Of a stretch of DNA of 64,000 nt, positions 1 to 9,507 are shown piece after piece (within the stretch, counting starts at the first letter, position 1; each line of letters opens with the position of its first letter). The notes below the pieces were generated by a model. The model saw nothing but the letters and a program-made list of their open reading frames with translations, made no database searches and was not told the DNA's origin. A program made the translations under genes and the position numbers. Source of the stretch: Nitrospira sp. (GTDB taxonomy: Bacteria; Nitrospirota; Nitrospiria; Nitrospirales; Nitrospiraceae); NCBI GenBank assembly GCA_016715825.1, contig JADJXO010000003.1, forward strand, positions 372,001-436,000, written 5' to 3'.

Positions 1-1908
1 CGACGGATTCATCCCCATGATCATGATCGAGCAATGGGTACGATCGAGAGTTATCTGAGTGGACGCACGTCTGGGCTGGAGATCGAGCATCGCCTTCAGC
101 ACAAGGACGGCTCCTACCGGTGGATTCTTGCTCGCGGCACCATGATCAAGAACGAGGCGGATTTATCATCTCGTATCATGGGAATCCATCTCGATGTGAC
201 GGATCGTAAGGTCGGGGAGGAACAGCTCCGTCTGGCAAAAGACGCCGCCGAAGCCGCCAGCTTAGCCAAGAGCCAATTCCTGGCAAATATGAGCCATGAG
301 ATCCGTACCCCCATGAACGGAGTGCTGGGTATGGCGGAACTCCTCCTCCGATGCACGCTTGACGACAAGGAACGGCACCTGGTCGAGTCGATCCAACGTT
401 CCGGCACGGCGCTGCTCTCCATTATCAACGACATCTTAGACTTCTCGAAAATTGAGGCCGGGAAGCTGCAGTTGGAGAGGATTCCGTTCGATGTACGGAG
501 AACGATTCAGGAGGCTATCGACCTGTCAGGGCCTATTGCCCAGAGGAAGCAACTGAAGCTCTCCTTGCATATGGATCCTGATATTCCTACCTATTTACTT
601 GGGGATCCGACTCGCTTGGGGCAGGTGCTTGTCAATCTGGTCGGGAATGCGGTCAAATTTACCGACCGAGGATCCGTCGAAGTATCGGTGACGAGCGAGA
701 ACCTGAGCGACCAGCAGCATGGATTGTCAGTCACCGTACGGGATACAGGGATCGGTCTCACTTCAGCCGTGCAAACCCACATCTTTGACGCGTTTTCCCA
801 AGCCGATGGGTCGACGACACGGAAGTACGGAGGAACCGGCTTAGGGCTGGCCATTGTCAAACAACTCGTGACGCTGATGGGGGGGGGCATCGAACTGGAG
901 AGCCGTGTAGGTGAAGGTTCGACATTCCGGTTCACTGCGCTCTTTACACGATGCGAACTTGCCCAGCACCCTGTCACGGTTTCGGAAGTCTCGACCACCG
1001 TCCGATCGGTACCGACCGATCTGCACGCGCAGCCTCAGAAGGAGCTGCACATTCTGTTGGTGGAGGACAATCCCGTCAATCGCGAAGTCGCCTCCGGCAT
1101 GCTCGAGACGTTCGCATGCCGGATCGATATTGCTGAAAACGGAAGAGAAGCGCTGGCCGCGACGGAGACGAAGAAATACGATCTTGTTTTTATGGATTGC
1201 CAGATGCCTGAAATGGATGGCCTCACGGCAACTCGGTTGATCCGGGAACGTGAAGCCAAAGAGGCGCCCGCGGCTCGTGTCCCCCGGGTGCCGATTGTGG
1301 CGTTGACGGCGCATGCGATGCAGGGAGATCGAGAACTCTGTCTCGCCGCCGGTATGGATGATTATCTTACAAAACCATTCACGTTGACTCAGCTTGAAGA
1401 TGTGTTGGTTCGATGGATTTCTGACAACAATACGAAGCAGACTCCTCGCGTGGCATCTGGGACGCCAGACGCTCTCGTCACCGGTGGCCAGGGGCCGACC
1501 GCTGCTGGGGGAGGAGGGCAGCGGTCTGATCCCATGGCTGACACTGCAATCCTTGATCAATCGGCCCTGGCCGCCATCCGCGTTCTGCAGCGCCCGGGTC
1601 ACTCTGACATCTTCACCCGCATCGTCTCTCAGTATGTCGAGACATCACGAGAGATGGTCGCCCGGGTCCGTCAAGGAGTTCTCTCGAAGGATGCGGCTGA
1701 ATTGCGTGCCGCTGCGCATCGGTTGAAATCAAGCAGCGCACAGTTGGGAGCCGTGGCCTTGGCTGCCGACTGCCGCGAGCTGGAACTGATGGGAGCTAGT
1801 GGAGAGCTCAACCGAGCGGGAGAAGTTTTGAGTCGGTTTGAACTGCACTACGCGTCTGCGTGCGCGGCACTTCAAGAGGAACTGGAGAAAGGAAGACCGG
1901 CCGCATGA
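1..1908 (+). CDS. Hybrid sensor histidine kinase (PAS-HisKA-HATPase-REC-HPt), 5' partial
   Basis: The reading frame is open from base 1, so the N-terminus lies outside the window. Numbering from the first internal Met (base 34): the end of a PAS/PAC domain (1-60, ending in DVTDRK), HisKA with phospho-acceptor His88 in the box MSHEIRTP, an HATPase with N-box NLVGNAVKFT (201-210), DTGIGL and GGTGLGL, a receiver with Asp388 (FMDCQMPEMDG) and Lys448, and an HPt domain with His562 (AHRLKSS). All residues needed for a full His-Asp-His phosphorelay are present, so phosphate probably leaves through the HPt to a separate regulator. The stop overlaps the next start (ATGA), so the two kinases are translationally coupled. 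The signal sensed cannot be inferred. Confidence 0.93.
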   Translation, partial: RRIHPHDHDRAMGTIESYLSGRTSGLEIEHRLQHKDGSYRWILARGTMIKNEADLSSRIMGIHLDVTDRKVGEEQLRLAKDAAEAASLAKSQFLANMSHEIRTPMNGVLGMAELLLRCTLDDKERHLVESIQRSGTALLSIINDILDFSKIEAGKLQLERIPFDVRRTIQEAIDLSGPIAQRKQLKLSLHMDPDIPTYLLGDPTRLGQVLVNLVGNAVKFTDRGSVEVSVTSENLSDQQHGLSVTVRDTGIGLTSAVQTHIFDAFSQADGSTTRKYGGTGLGLAIVKQLVTLMGGGIELESRVGEGSTFRFTALFTRCELAQHPVTVSEVSTTVRSVPTDLHAQPQKELHILLVEDNPVNREVASGMLETFACRIDIAENGREALAATETKKYDLVFMDCQMPEMDGLTATRLIREREAKEAPAARVPRVPIVALTAHAMQGDRELCLAAGMDDYLTKPFTLTQLEDVLVRWISDNNTKQTPRVASGTPDALVTGGQGPTAAGGGGQRSDPMADTAILDQSALAAIRVLQRPGHSDIFTRIVSQYVETSREMVARVRQGVLSKDAAELRAAAHRLKSSSAQLGAVALAADCRELELMGASGELNRAGEVLSRFELHYASACAALQEELEKGRPAA

Positions 1909-3455
1909 CACATGAAACTCGGCCAAAGGTTTTGATCGTGGACGACGATTCCATTGCTCGGTTGTTAGCCTGCGAGGCGCTTGAACAGTCCGGCTGTGAT
2001 GTCAAAGATGCAGAGAATGGACGCCTTGGTGTCGAGGCCTTCAGCCAATACCGGCCAGACCTGGTCCTGCTGGATATCATGATGCCGGAGATGGACGGCT
2101 TTGCAGTGTGTGCGGCATTGCGACGATTACCGGAAGGGCAGCATACGCCGATCCTGATCATGACGGGACTGGAGGATTATCAGTCGATCACCCAAGCTTA
2201 CGATGTGGGAGCCACCGATTTCATCGTCAAGCCGATCAACGGCCTTCTGTTGGGGCATCGGGCCCGCTATATGCTGCGAGCGGGTCAGGCCATGCAGGAC
2301 TTACGTAACAGTCAGATCGAGTTAGTTCACGCTCGAGATGCAGCCCTTGAGGGAGCGCGGCTCAAATCGGAGTTTCTTGCCACGATCAGCCATGAGATTC
2401 GCACTCCGATGAACGGCATCATCGGGATGGATGAATTGCTGTTGGATATGGATCTGACACCGGAACAACGTGACTGTGCAGAGACGATCAAACTGTCCGC
2501 CAAAGCCCTATTGGACATTGTCGACGACATTCTAGATTTTTCCAAGCTGGAATCAGGGCGGGTCGCCCTCAGTCGGGAGGAATTCGAGGTCAAGGGGGTT
2601 GTGGCCGACCATCTTACGGCATTCCAGGAACGGGCCAAGGAGAAACGCATTCGCCTCCGATACGATATTGGATCGGCGGTTCCGTCGAAAGTGTTGGGGG
2701 ATCCGGTCCGTCTCGGTCGCCTTCTCTCAGTCCTGCTCAGCAATGCCGTGAAGTTCACGGAACATGGAGAGGTCTGTGTGCGGGTTGAACCCTGTCCGCA
2801 GCCGACGGTTAGAGCGGGGGACAGCCGTCTCAGATTTAGCGTGAGTGATACAGGGATCGGGATTGAGGAGGCCGATGCCGATCGATTATTCCAGCCCTTC
2901 GTGCAAGTAGATGGGTCCAATCGGCGGAAGTATGGCGGGATGGGGTTGGGCTTGGCGCTTGCTAAACAGCTTGCCGAGCTGATGGGTGGGACGATGGAGT
3001 TTGAGAGTAAGATCGGGAAGGGAAGTACATTTTGGTTCGATCTGTCTCTCGCTCAAGCGGGCGACGGCGGGGTGTCGCCTGATACTCGTTGTGCGCTGGT
3101 GTATGTGAAGGAGGTGGTGAGCCAGGCTGTCCTGCTCAGAACATTGGAACGGCTCAAGTTTCGCACCCATACCATCCTGGAGGCCAAGCAACTCCACACT
3201 CTTGGGCCTGACCTTTCCCCAAACCTGTTGATTGCAGAGATCGATGTGTTGCGACAGGAAACGGACCGTGCCTCCGTGCAACAGCTTAAAGCGCGCTACC
3301 CGCATCTGAAAATTCTTGGGCTTACACACGATGCGGTAGGCGAAGGTGCGTCACGTCTGCCGTTTGAGATCAGTGGGTACCTCGAGAAACCGCTGACCGT
3401 GGAAGCCATCAAGGCTGTTGTCGAAACGAGGGGATGGGATACGTCAGCTCGGTGA
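1905..3455 (+). CDS. Hybrid histidine kinase (REC-HisKA-HATPase-degenerate REC)
   Basis: A 516-residue cytoplasmic protein. An N-terminal receiver has Asp57 (LLDIMMPEMDG) and Lys109. It is followed by HisKA with His163 (ISHEIRTP), an HATPase (SNAVKFT near 279, DTGIGI near 315, GGMGLGL near 344), and a C-terminal receiver-like domain (about 395-510) that keeps Lys495 (LEKPL) but lacks the acidic pair at its beginning. The start was set at the ATG overlapping the previous stop; an upstream in-frame extension would only overlap the preceding kinase. It has no transmembrane segment or PAS domain, so its input is probably phosphorylation of the first receiver, plausibly by the upstream HPt. That phosphorelay link is inference from the coupling. 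Confidence 0.9.
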   Translation: MTHETRPKVLIVDDDSIARLLACEALEQSGCDVKDAENGRLGVEAFSQYRPDLVLLDIMMPEMDGFAVCAALRRLPEGQHTPILIMTGLEDYQSITQAYDVGATDFIVKPINGLLLGHRARYMLRAGQAMQDLRNSQIELVHARDAALEGARLKSEFLATISHEIRTPMNGIIGMDELLLDMDLTPEQRDCAETIKLSAKALLDIVDDILDFSKLESGRVALSREEFEVKGVVADHLTAFQERAKEKRIRLRYDIGSAVPSKVLGDPVRLGRLLSVLLSNAVKFTEHGEVCVRVEPCPQPTVRAGDSRLRFSVSDTGIGIEEADADRLFQPFVQVDGSNRRKYGGMGLGLALAKQLAELMGGTMEFESKIGKGSTFWFDLSLAQAGDGGVSPDTRCALVYVKEVVSQAVLLRTLERLKFRTHTILEAKQLHTLGPDLSPNLLIAEIDVLRQETDRASVQQLKARYPHLKILGLTHDAVGEGASRLPFEISGYLEKPLTVEAIKAVVETRGWDTSAR

Positions 3456-3539
3456 CTCGTCTCGCCGAACGTCTCTCCTTCAGCAATTCCATGACGAGTT
3501 GGTTATCGAGGCGGGTGGGGAGCATGGCGATCTTTCCGC

Positions 3540-4115
3540 TCAGTGCTTCTTGTCCTTTTGCATAATCTTATCGGTCCACGCCAGCAGGATGGCGGAGGCT
3601 AAGAATGTCATATGGATGAAGATCTTCCATTTCAGATGCTCAGGATCCTCGTTGGCTACGTCCACAAATCCCTTGAGCAAGTGAATGCTGGAGATCCCGA
3701 TCAAAGAAGCCGCCAGTTTGATTTTGATCGTGCCGGGATCGACGTGGGTGAGCCAGTCCGGTCGATCTGGATGGTGTTCCAAATCAAGCTTGCTGACGAA
3801 CGTGGCGTACCCCCCTATGACGACCATGGTCAAGAGATTGGCGACCATGGTCACATCGATCAACCCCAGGACCCCGAGCATAAACACGGTTTCTTCCATC
3901 TTGTTGATGTGGACGACCATCTCCCAGAGTTCAATGAGAAACTTGTAGGCATAAAGGAGCTCTGCCACGATCAGGCCGGCATAGAGTGGGGCTTGAATCC
4001 AACGGCTGGCGAAGACGACATGCTCGAACAACGCCTCGACTTGATTGCTGGCTGAGTGATGCTTCTTCGGGGATAGTATGCTCGCGTGAGTTTGTGGTAG
4101 TTGAGAATCAGACAT
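3540..4115 (-). CDS. UPF0114 (YqhA/TIGR00645) family membrane protein
   Basis: A 191-residue protein with about four hydrophobic segments (around 40-62, 78-105, 133-152, 165-182). The pattern FASRWIQAPLYAGL near the first segment and the KLAASLIGISSIHLLK stretch are typical of the YqhA/UPF0114 family, inner-membrane proteins of unknown function. The start is well supported: AGGAGG lies 6 bases upstream of the ATG. The gene converges with the hybrid kinase (84 bp between stops) and is probably monocistronic. The short His/Lys-rich N-terminal tail before the first segment is presumably cytoplasmic. Confidence 0.88.
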   Translation of the reverse strand: MSDSQLPQTHASILSPKKHHSASNQVEALFEHVVFASRWIQAPLYAGLIVAELLYAYKFLIELWEMVVHINKMEETVFMLGVLGLIDVTMVANLLTMVVIGGYATFVSKLDLEHHPDRPDWLTHVDPGTIKIKLAASLIGISSIHLLKGFVDVANEDPEHLKWKIFIHMTFLASAILLAWTDKIMQKDKKH

Positions 4116-4228
4116 CCAGGCCTCCTGACTGCGGCGTGATGTATCCTAGTCAGCGCGGTCGGGTCTGTCAATTCCAGTTACCAATGATAAGGAGGTCTGC
4201 AGCAGTATGGCGATTGTGTTTGATGCCG

Positions 4229-4876
4229 CTAGGGCAGAGCGTCAGTCGACAAACGGGCCAGAGTCTTCGTTAACAACGAGGCGCGGTTACAGGAATCCTT
4301 GATCTGTTCTGCGCAACGCCGGGGTGCTTCTTCAGCCGGTAAACGGGCAAGTAGGAGGTCTGTAAATCCATTGATAGACATCAGCGCGTTATTCAGGTCG
4401 TGCGCCAGCTTGGATACTGTGGCAGGCGAGATTGCGGTAGGGGAAGAGGCGTGCAAGACTCCGGTGGATATCATTGGTGCCCTGGCTCTGATGAAGGCAG
4501 ATCGGACTGCCAGGGTCAGTTCCTGTGTTGACGGCAGAACACGGTGAAGCAGTGCGTGCGAGCCGGCCTGAACCGCCTCCAACAGAAACGCCTCGTTTCC
4601 TGATGGAGCGAATGCGATCACAGCGCTCTGTGGGGCAGCTGCCCGTAGCAGACGAACCGCATCCCCGCAGGTGCCGTCAGGCAACTCGACGTCCACGAGC
4701 AGCAATGATATCTCACGGTTCCCCAGGACCTTTATTGCTTCCTGAAGCGAATAGGCGATCTCCACATCAGGATTGAGAGAAAACAATTTTGCAAGCAGGT
4801 CTCTGAATTGCGGAGCGAGAGTTGCCTTCGGTTCGATCAGTAGGACGGAGGTCGTGTCCGATACGGGCATTGGCAT
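4229..4876 (-). CDS. Pseudo-receiver plus DHp-like protein without ATPase domain
   Basis: A 215-residue protein. Residues 10-128 have a receiver fold: phospho-acceptor-like Asp62 (LLVDVELPDG) is present, but the acidic pair is replaced by IEP and the conserved Lys-Pro is VLP, so phosphorylation by the usual mechanism is doubtful. Residues 152-211 match a HisKA dimerisation helix pair with His159 in KLAHDLNNALMSINGF, then the protein ends; there is no HATPase domain. It may accept phosphate from a neighbouring kinase or form hybrid dimers, but this is inference. It lies on the minus strand downstream of the two-component genes at 5-11 kb, separated by 300 bp. Confidence 0.75.
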   Translation of the reverse strand: MPMPVSDTTSVLLIEPKATLAPQFRDLLAKLFSLNPDVEIAYSLQEAIKVLGNREISLLLVDVELPDGTCGDAVRLLRAAAPQSAVIAFAPSGNEAFLLEAVQAGSHALLHRVLPSTQELTLAVRSAFIRARAPMISTGVLHASSPTAISPATVSKLAHDLNNALMSINGFTDLLLARLPAEEAPRRCAEQIKDSCNRASLLTKTLARLSTDALP

Positions 4877-5176
4877 GAGAAAATCCGACTCCGCTACACG
4901 TGGCTACCAGGCATCAATCCGGACAATATTTGTACAGGTCACCGCGGATCTTGAGGATAGACCCACCTCCTTCTTATCGGCACGATCGACCCCATGCTTA
5001 ACGTAGTCGACGACGTGCGGAGCATCATGGCAGAGCGAGGGGTCGGTCAGGAGTGTGCCGGCTGGTATCGGTGGATCTCGGCTGTCTGATTCTCCAGGTG
5101 CTGGGTGTGCCTTGCGGGTTGGGCTCCTTTCAGTGGCCACAGAGGCTGGGGTATGACAGGCCAGGGTGTATCTCGA
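4877..5176. other. Intergenic region without a supported gene
   Basis: This 300-bp stretch separates the pseudo-receiver gene from the response regulator at 5177-5860; both are on the minus strand, so it should hold the promoter of the former and the end of the latter transcript. One short minus-strand reading frame (4904-5140, 78 codons) is open, but it has no recognisable domain, no clear Shine-Dalgarno and unconvincing composition. No strong hairpin was seen. Confidence 0.5.
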
Positions 5177-5860
5177 TCAGTTGGAATCTGCACTCAATCG
5201 CCTACCTGACCCTTTGAAGCTTCCAGCGTAAAACGCTGCGATCTGCGAGCGGCGCCCAATATTCAGTTTCGTGTAGATGTTCGCGAGGTAGTTCTTGATG
5301 GTTTTTTCACTGAGGTGCAAATCGTGAGCGATCTCTTTGTTCGTGAGACCTTGTGCGACCAGCGGCAACAGCCGTTGCTCTTGGGGCGAGAGGAGCGAGC
5401 GCTTCGAATGGCCAGGTTCACGATACATGTTCTTCAGCCACCCCAGCGTCTGACCGGTCAACCGAGGATCGATGTGTACCTGTCCGGCCGCCACTGAACG
5501 AATGGCGCGAATAAGAGCATGAGAGGCGATGTCTTTCAGAATGTACCCGTGCGCTCCGGCAAGAATCGCTTCCAAGACGGTATGCTCGTCGGCGAAGCTC
5601 GTCAGGAAAAGCACGCGAGTCTGGGGACAGGTGGCAAGAATTTCTCGAGCAGCCTCCACGCCGCTGCCATCGGGCAATCGAATGTCGAGGAGCACCAGAT
5701 CGGGCTGTAATCGGCAACAAAGTTTTGTGGCATCCTTCATCAGGCCTCCCTGAGCAAGGACCTTCATCCCAGGGGTCAGATTGAGGACCGCGCAGAGCCC
5801 GATGCGCACCACTTCGTGATCATCCACAATGATCAACCGGATCACCGACCCTTTACTCAT
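5177..5860 (-). CDS. NarL/FixJ-type response regulator (REC-HTH_LuxR)
   Basis: A 227-residue transcription factor. The receiver domain (7-125) has acidic pair Asp13-Asp14, phospho-acceptor Asp59 (LLDIRLPDG) and Lys109 (ILKD). The LuxR-type helix-turn-helix (about 155-218) carries the signature GLTNKEIAHDLHLSEKTIKN. The start overlaps the end of the upstream kinase gene by 8 bases, so the two are co-translated and almost certainly form a cognate pair. It is a paralogue of the regulator at 9508-10191, with near-identical recognition-helix wording (KNYLANI), so the two may bind related DNA sites. Confidence 0.94.
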   Translation of the reverse strand: MSKGSVIRLIIVDDHEVVRIGLCAVLNLTPGMKVLAQGGLMKDATKLCCRLQPDLVLLDIRLPDGSGVEAAREILATCPQTRVLFLTSFADEHTVLEAILAGAHGYILKDIASHALIRAIRSVAAGQVHIDPRLTGQTLGWLKNMYREPGHSKRSLLSPQEQRLLPLVAQGLTNKEIAHDLHLSEKTIKNYLANIYTKLNIGRRSQIAAFYAGSFKGSGRRLSADSN

Positions 5861-8800
5861 ACACGATGTCCTTTTTCAATGGTACGTCAACCGTAATGAT
5901 GGTCCCTTGTTTCGGAGCGCTTTGCAGGGTAAAGGTACCGGATATGTGTCGCGCCCGCGCCGCCATGTTACTGAGCCCATGGCCCATGCGTCGCTTGCGG
6001 GTTTTCAGAAACCCGACGCCATTGTCTCCGATGACCAACCGGATGGAGTTGTCGATCAAGCTCAGCTGTACCCAGCGATGGGAGGCATGAGCGTGGCGGA
6101 TGCTATTACTCAAGGCCTCCCGCGCGATATTGAGGAGTTGTTCCGCCAGCTGGGGAGTCACGAACGAAAGAACAGGACTCTTGATCTCAAGCTGGGGTGT
6201 GGCCTGGTCGGTTCCGGTCATTGACGCGATGAGTTGATTGAGCGCATGCCCAAAATCCAGTTCCGTGGGGGGGTGTCTTGTCAAGAGTGCGATAAATCGG
6301 CGAACGTCTACCATGAGATTGTTGAGTTGGCTGATGGCGTGACTCATATGGGCCTTCGAACGGCGGGCCGATTGCTTCATGGCCAGTTTCCCCGCCTCCA
6401 GTTGCATACCGATGGCATACAAGGCTTGCAGGAGGTTATCGTGCAGATCTCGACTCAGTTGCTCGCGTTCCTCCATGGCCAGCTTGCGCTCAGTAATGTC
6501 TTGGACTGCGGTCAGAAGCAACGGCCCCATGTGCCCGGATAGTTCGATCCGTGTCGCTTTCACCGACACCCAAATGATTTCTCCAGACTTTCTGATATAG
6601 CGATGTTCAGAGCTGTACTGTGACCGAACTCCCCGAAAAAACTCGTCTGTGAGCACGATATTGGCAGAAAGATCTTCAGGGTGCGTATAGAGCGCATAGG
6701 TGCTCCCGAGGATCTCTTCTTTCTCATAGCCCGTCAACTCGCACAAGGTCCTGTTGGCACTGATGGCACGCCAGTTCTCATCGAGAATACAGAGCCCGAC
6801 GGGAGCTTCGGCCACGAATTGCTGGAGCCGTAGCTCGCTTGTGCGTAAGGCATCTTCAGCGCGTTTACGTTCCGTGACGTCCTGAAACGTCCACACGCGG
6901 CCGACGATTTCCCCACCAAGAATCTGAGGTCGCGAGTGCCGCTCGAACAGCCGGCCGTCTTTAAAACGCAATACGTCAAAGCTTGATTCTTCGGGATGGG
7001 CGTACAGTGCACGCACTTTCCCCAAAAACGAAAGGGGGTCTTCCAATTGATCTGCGACGGCGATGAGCAACGCGTCGTCGTCCTGACAATCGGCTAAATC
7101 AGGAGGAATGTTCCAAAGGGACAGAAAGCGCTGGTTGGTACTCGTGACCTTTCCGTGACGGTCGACGATGAGAAGACCATCCGCAACTGAGTTCATCGCA
7201 GCCTGAAGGAGCGAGTAGGAGTGCTTCTGATTGTCGATATTCTGAATGACGGCAATCAGATAGTCCTGATCCACGGAGCCGGAATGGACCAACGACACGG
7301 TTAAGGTGACCCAGACCCAGGTGCCATCGACCCGGCGATAGCGCTTTTCCATTGAGAAAGAGTGCCGTTTTCCGGCGAGCAATTCTGCAAGATGTGCAAG
7401 GTTCGCCTGGATGTCGTCCGGGTGGGTGTAGTCTCGAAAGTTCCGTCCGATGATCGCTTCCGGTGGATGTCCGATGATTTGGCATAGATGCGGATTTACT
7501 CGGAGGAATCGACCATCGAGAGTGAGTTGCGCAATCCCGACTCCTGCATGTTCATACAGCGTCCTCCATCGGGCCTCATTTTCACGAAGTTGGGACTCAA
7601 TAAGCCGGGTGTCGGTCATATCACGGACAATGCAGCCGACGGTGGGGCTCCCTCGATAACCTCCTGGAATGCGTGTCAAAATTCCAGAAAAGTGGCGTCT
7701 GTCCTGACCGAGCCACACGCTATATTCGACGGTTGCAGGTTGTCCGGTGGTAATGACGCGTCGGATTGCTTCCACATAGTGGGTTCCGGTTTCAGGTCCG
7801 AAGATGTCAGTGATGAGCTTGCCGATGAGCTGAGCTTTGGGGACGAGCAGTTTGTCCTCGTTCCCTGTCCAGACGTGGAGGTATCGCCCGTCCTGATCGA
7901 ATTCGAAGGCCAGGTCATCCAGCGCGTCTAGGAATGACCGGAGTCGGTCTTCACTTCTCAGCCTGGCTTCTTCAGCTCGTTTCAGGTCGGATCGATCGAC
8001 GTAGAGACCGACGGCAAGCGAAACCTGCTCGAACTCGTCGGAGACAAAGACAGGCCAGAGGAGGAGATCGAGCATCTGACCGTCTTTACGCTGACGGCGC
8101 AATTCAATCGGGCCCGTTAGTTCTCCACGGATTCCTCTTTCCCACAAGGCATCAGACGTGGCCTCTTCCCCGGCGTGCACGTAGGGAATTTCACGGCCGA
8201 GCACCTCTTCCTCAGTCCAGCCAAACAGCCGGGTTGCCGCCTGATTCCAACTGATGACCCGACCGGCTCGGTCGAGGCAGACGAGTGGAAGGGCCGACTC
8301 GTTCACGAGCGTCCGGAGCAGTCGGGAAGTTTCCGCCAGCTGCTTTTCGGCCCGCTTCCTTTCCGTGATATCTTCACAGGCGACGAGGACAAGAGTCGTT
8401 CCCATGTGATCATGAATGGCTCGGGCTCGCTCCTTCACCCATAGTCGGGTGCCATCTTTCCGAATCTTTTGAGCTTCCCATTCCCACAAGGTATAGGGAC
8501 TCGTCACGCACGCCGTGAGTCGTTCGAAGGTGGTCTGGTGTTCACTGGAATCAAACACCTCCGCAATCGATCGGCCGACAAGGTCTCTGGGGTCGTATCC
8601 CAATTGTTCGGCGCCAAAACGGTTGACCGATAAGACGGTGCCGTCCGAAGCAAGTGTGAAATACATGAAGGGGTTATGCTCGTAAAGGGACTGATACCGC
8701 TGCTCGCTGGCCCGGAGGGCTGACTCGGCTTTTTCCCTCCGCTCGACCTCCCGCTTGAGCTCTTGCACGGCACGCTCGAGTCCGGCCGTCCGCTCTTGCA

Positions 8801-9314
8801 CACGCGCTTCCAGAGATTCCTGAAAGGCTTGCTGGGCCAGTTCTGATTGTTTGCGCGTGGTGATGTCTTCTACGGTGCCAACCATGCCTGAGGCCGCACC
8901 ATTTTCTCCGGAAAGGGCACGACCACGGCATGCGACCCATCGAGTTTCTGCATTCGGCAGGATGATACGATGCTCGACGAGGTAAAAGGTGCGCTCCGCG
9001 ACGGCGGTGCCAATGGCATCACTGAGTCGTTGTCGGTCGTCGGGATGGACGAGCGCAAAGAATCCCTCATAAGTTCCATCAAAGGAGCCTGGACGCAGTC
9101 CGAAGATCTGTTCGGTTTCCGGAGACCAGCTGACCCGATTGGTCTCGGATTCCCACGCCCACGTTCCCACTTGGGCTGCCCCCAGCGCCGATGCGTGGGC
9201 AGGTCGATGGTCCTGTTCGGGGTGAGCCAGGGCCTGTTGTAACTCAACAACTCGCCGCCGTAGTTGGATTAATTCGGCGGAGACAGGGTCGCTCATCCCT
9301 ACCGGAGAATTCAT
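5853..9314 (-). CDS. Seven-PAS-domain sensor histidine kinase (HisKA_3/NarX class)
   Basis: About 1153 residues, soluble. Seven PAS/PAC modules can be read in a row, most ending in variants of D-x-T-x-R-K (VEDITTRK, CEDITERK, FQDVTERK, VQDITERK). A coiled coil rich in Glu/Arg lies between the first and second. The C-terminus is a NarX/LiaS-type kinase: His958 in SRDLHDNLLQALYAIG and an HATPase with EALSNSIRHAHA and GDNGVGF. The start is uncertain: a TTG at 9440 opens the frame, while ATGs at 9329, 9314 and 9296 are more plausible; none has a strong Shine-Dalgarno. It pairs with the overlapping response regulator. Several stacked PAS domains suggest integration of redox, gas or ligand signals. 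Confidence 0.9.
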   Translation of the reverse strand: MNSPVGMSDPVSAELIQLRRRVVELQQALAHPEQDHRPAHASALGAAQVGTWAWESETNRVSWSPETEQIFGLRPGSFDGTYEGFFALVHPDDRQRLSDAIGTAVAERTFYLVEHRIILPNAETRWVACRGRALSGENGAASGMVGTVEDITTRKQSELAQQAFQESLEARVQERTAGLERAVQELKREVERREKAESALRASEQRYQSLYEHNPFMYFTLASDGTVLSVNRFGAEQLGYDPRDLVGRSIAEVFDSSEHQTTFERLTACVTSPYTLWEWEAQKIRKDGTRLWVKERARAIHDHMGTTLVLVACEDITERKRAEKQLAETSRLLRTLVNESALPLVCLDRAGRVISWNQAATRLFGWTEEEVLGREIPYVHAGEEATSDALWERGIRGELTGPIELRRQRKDGQMLDLLLWPVFVSDEFEQVSLAVGLYVDRSDLKRAEEARLRSEDRLRSFLDALDDLAFEFDQDGRYLHVWTGNEDKLLVPKAQLIGKLITDIFGPETGTHYVEAIRRVITTGQPATVEYSVWLGQDRRHFSGILTRIPGGYRGSPTVGCIVRDMTDTRLIESQLRENEARWRTLYEHAGVGIAQLTLDGRFLRVNPHLCQIIGHPPEAIIGRNFRDYTHPDDIQANLAHLAELLAGKRHSFSMEKRYRRVDGTWVWVTLTVSLVHSGSVDQDYLIAVIQNIDNQKHSYSLLQAAMNSVADGLLIVDRHGKVTSTNQRFLSLWNIPPDLADCQDDDALLIAVADQLEDPLSFLGKVRALYAHPEESSFDVLRFKDGRLFERHSRPQILGGEIVGRVWTFQDVTERKRAEDALRTSELRLQQFVAEAPVGLCILDENWRAISANRTLCELTGYEKEEILGSTYALYTHPEDLSANIVLTDEFFRGVRSQYSSEHRYIRKSGEIIWVSVKATRIELSGHMGPLLLTAVQDITERKLAMEEREQLSRDLHDNLLQALYAIGMQLEAGKLAMKQSARRSKAHMSHAISQLNNLMVDVRRFIALLTRHPPTELDFGHALNQLIASMTGTDQATPQLEIKSPVLSFVTPQLAEQLLNIAREALSNSIRHAHASHRWVQLSLIDNSIRLVIGDNGVGFLKTRKRRMGHGLSNMAARARHISGTFTLQSAPKQGTIITVDVPLKKDIVYE

Positions 9315-9507
9315 ACGTGTGGATTCCATGTGCGAGGTCGACCAAGAGTCTGAGATGCGTGTATCCGCCTGTCCTGACAGGCTGCCATTGAGAACAATGG
9401 CTAGCCTGATAGCATAGATTCTCGTACCGATACAATACAACAGGCGTGGCTGAAAACGTGGCGAGGAGAACGAGCGAGTAACGAAGGCCTACAGGATGGT
9501 AGGTGCC

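Noticed and set aside
841..1602. Long open frame antisense to the first hybrid kinase
   Set aside because: It is entirely a shadow of a strongly conserved kinase in the opposite strand.
4904..5140. 78-codon open frame on the minus strand
   Set aside because: No domain, no Shine-Dalgarno and unusual composition; treated as intergenic.
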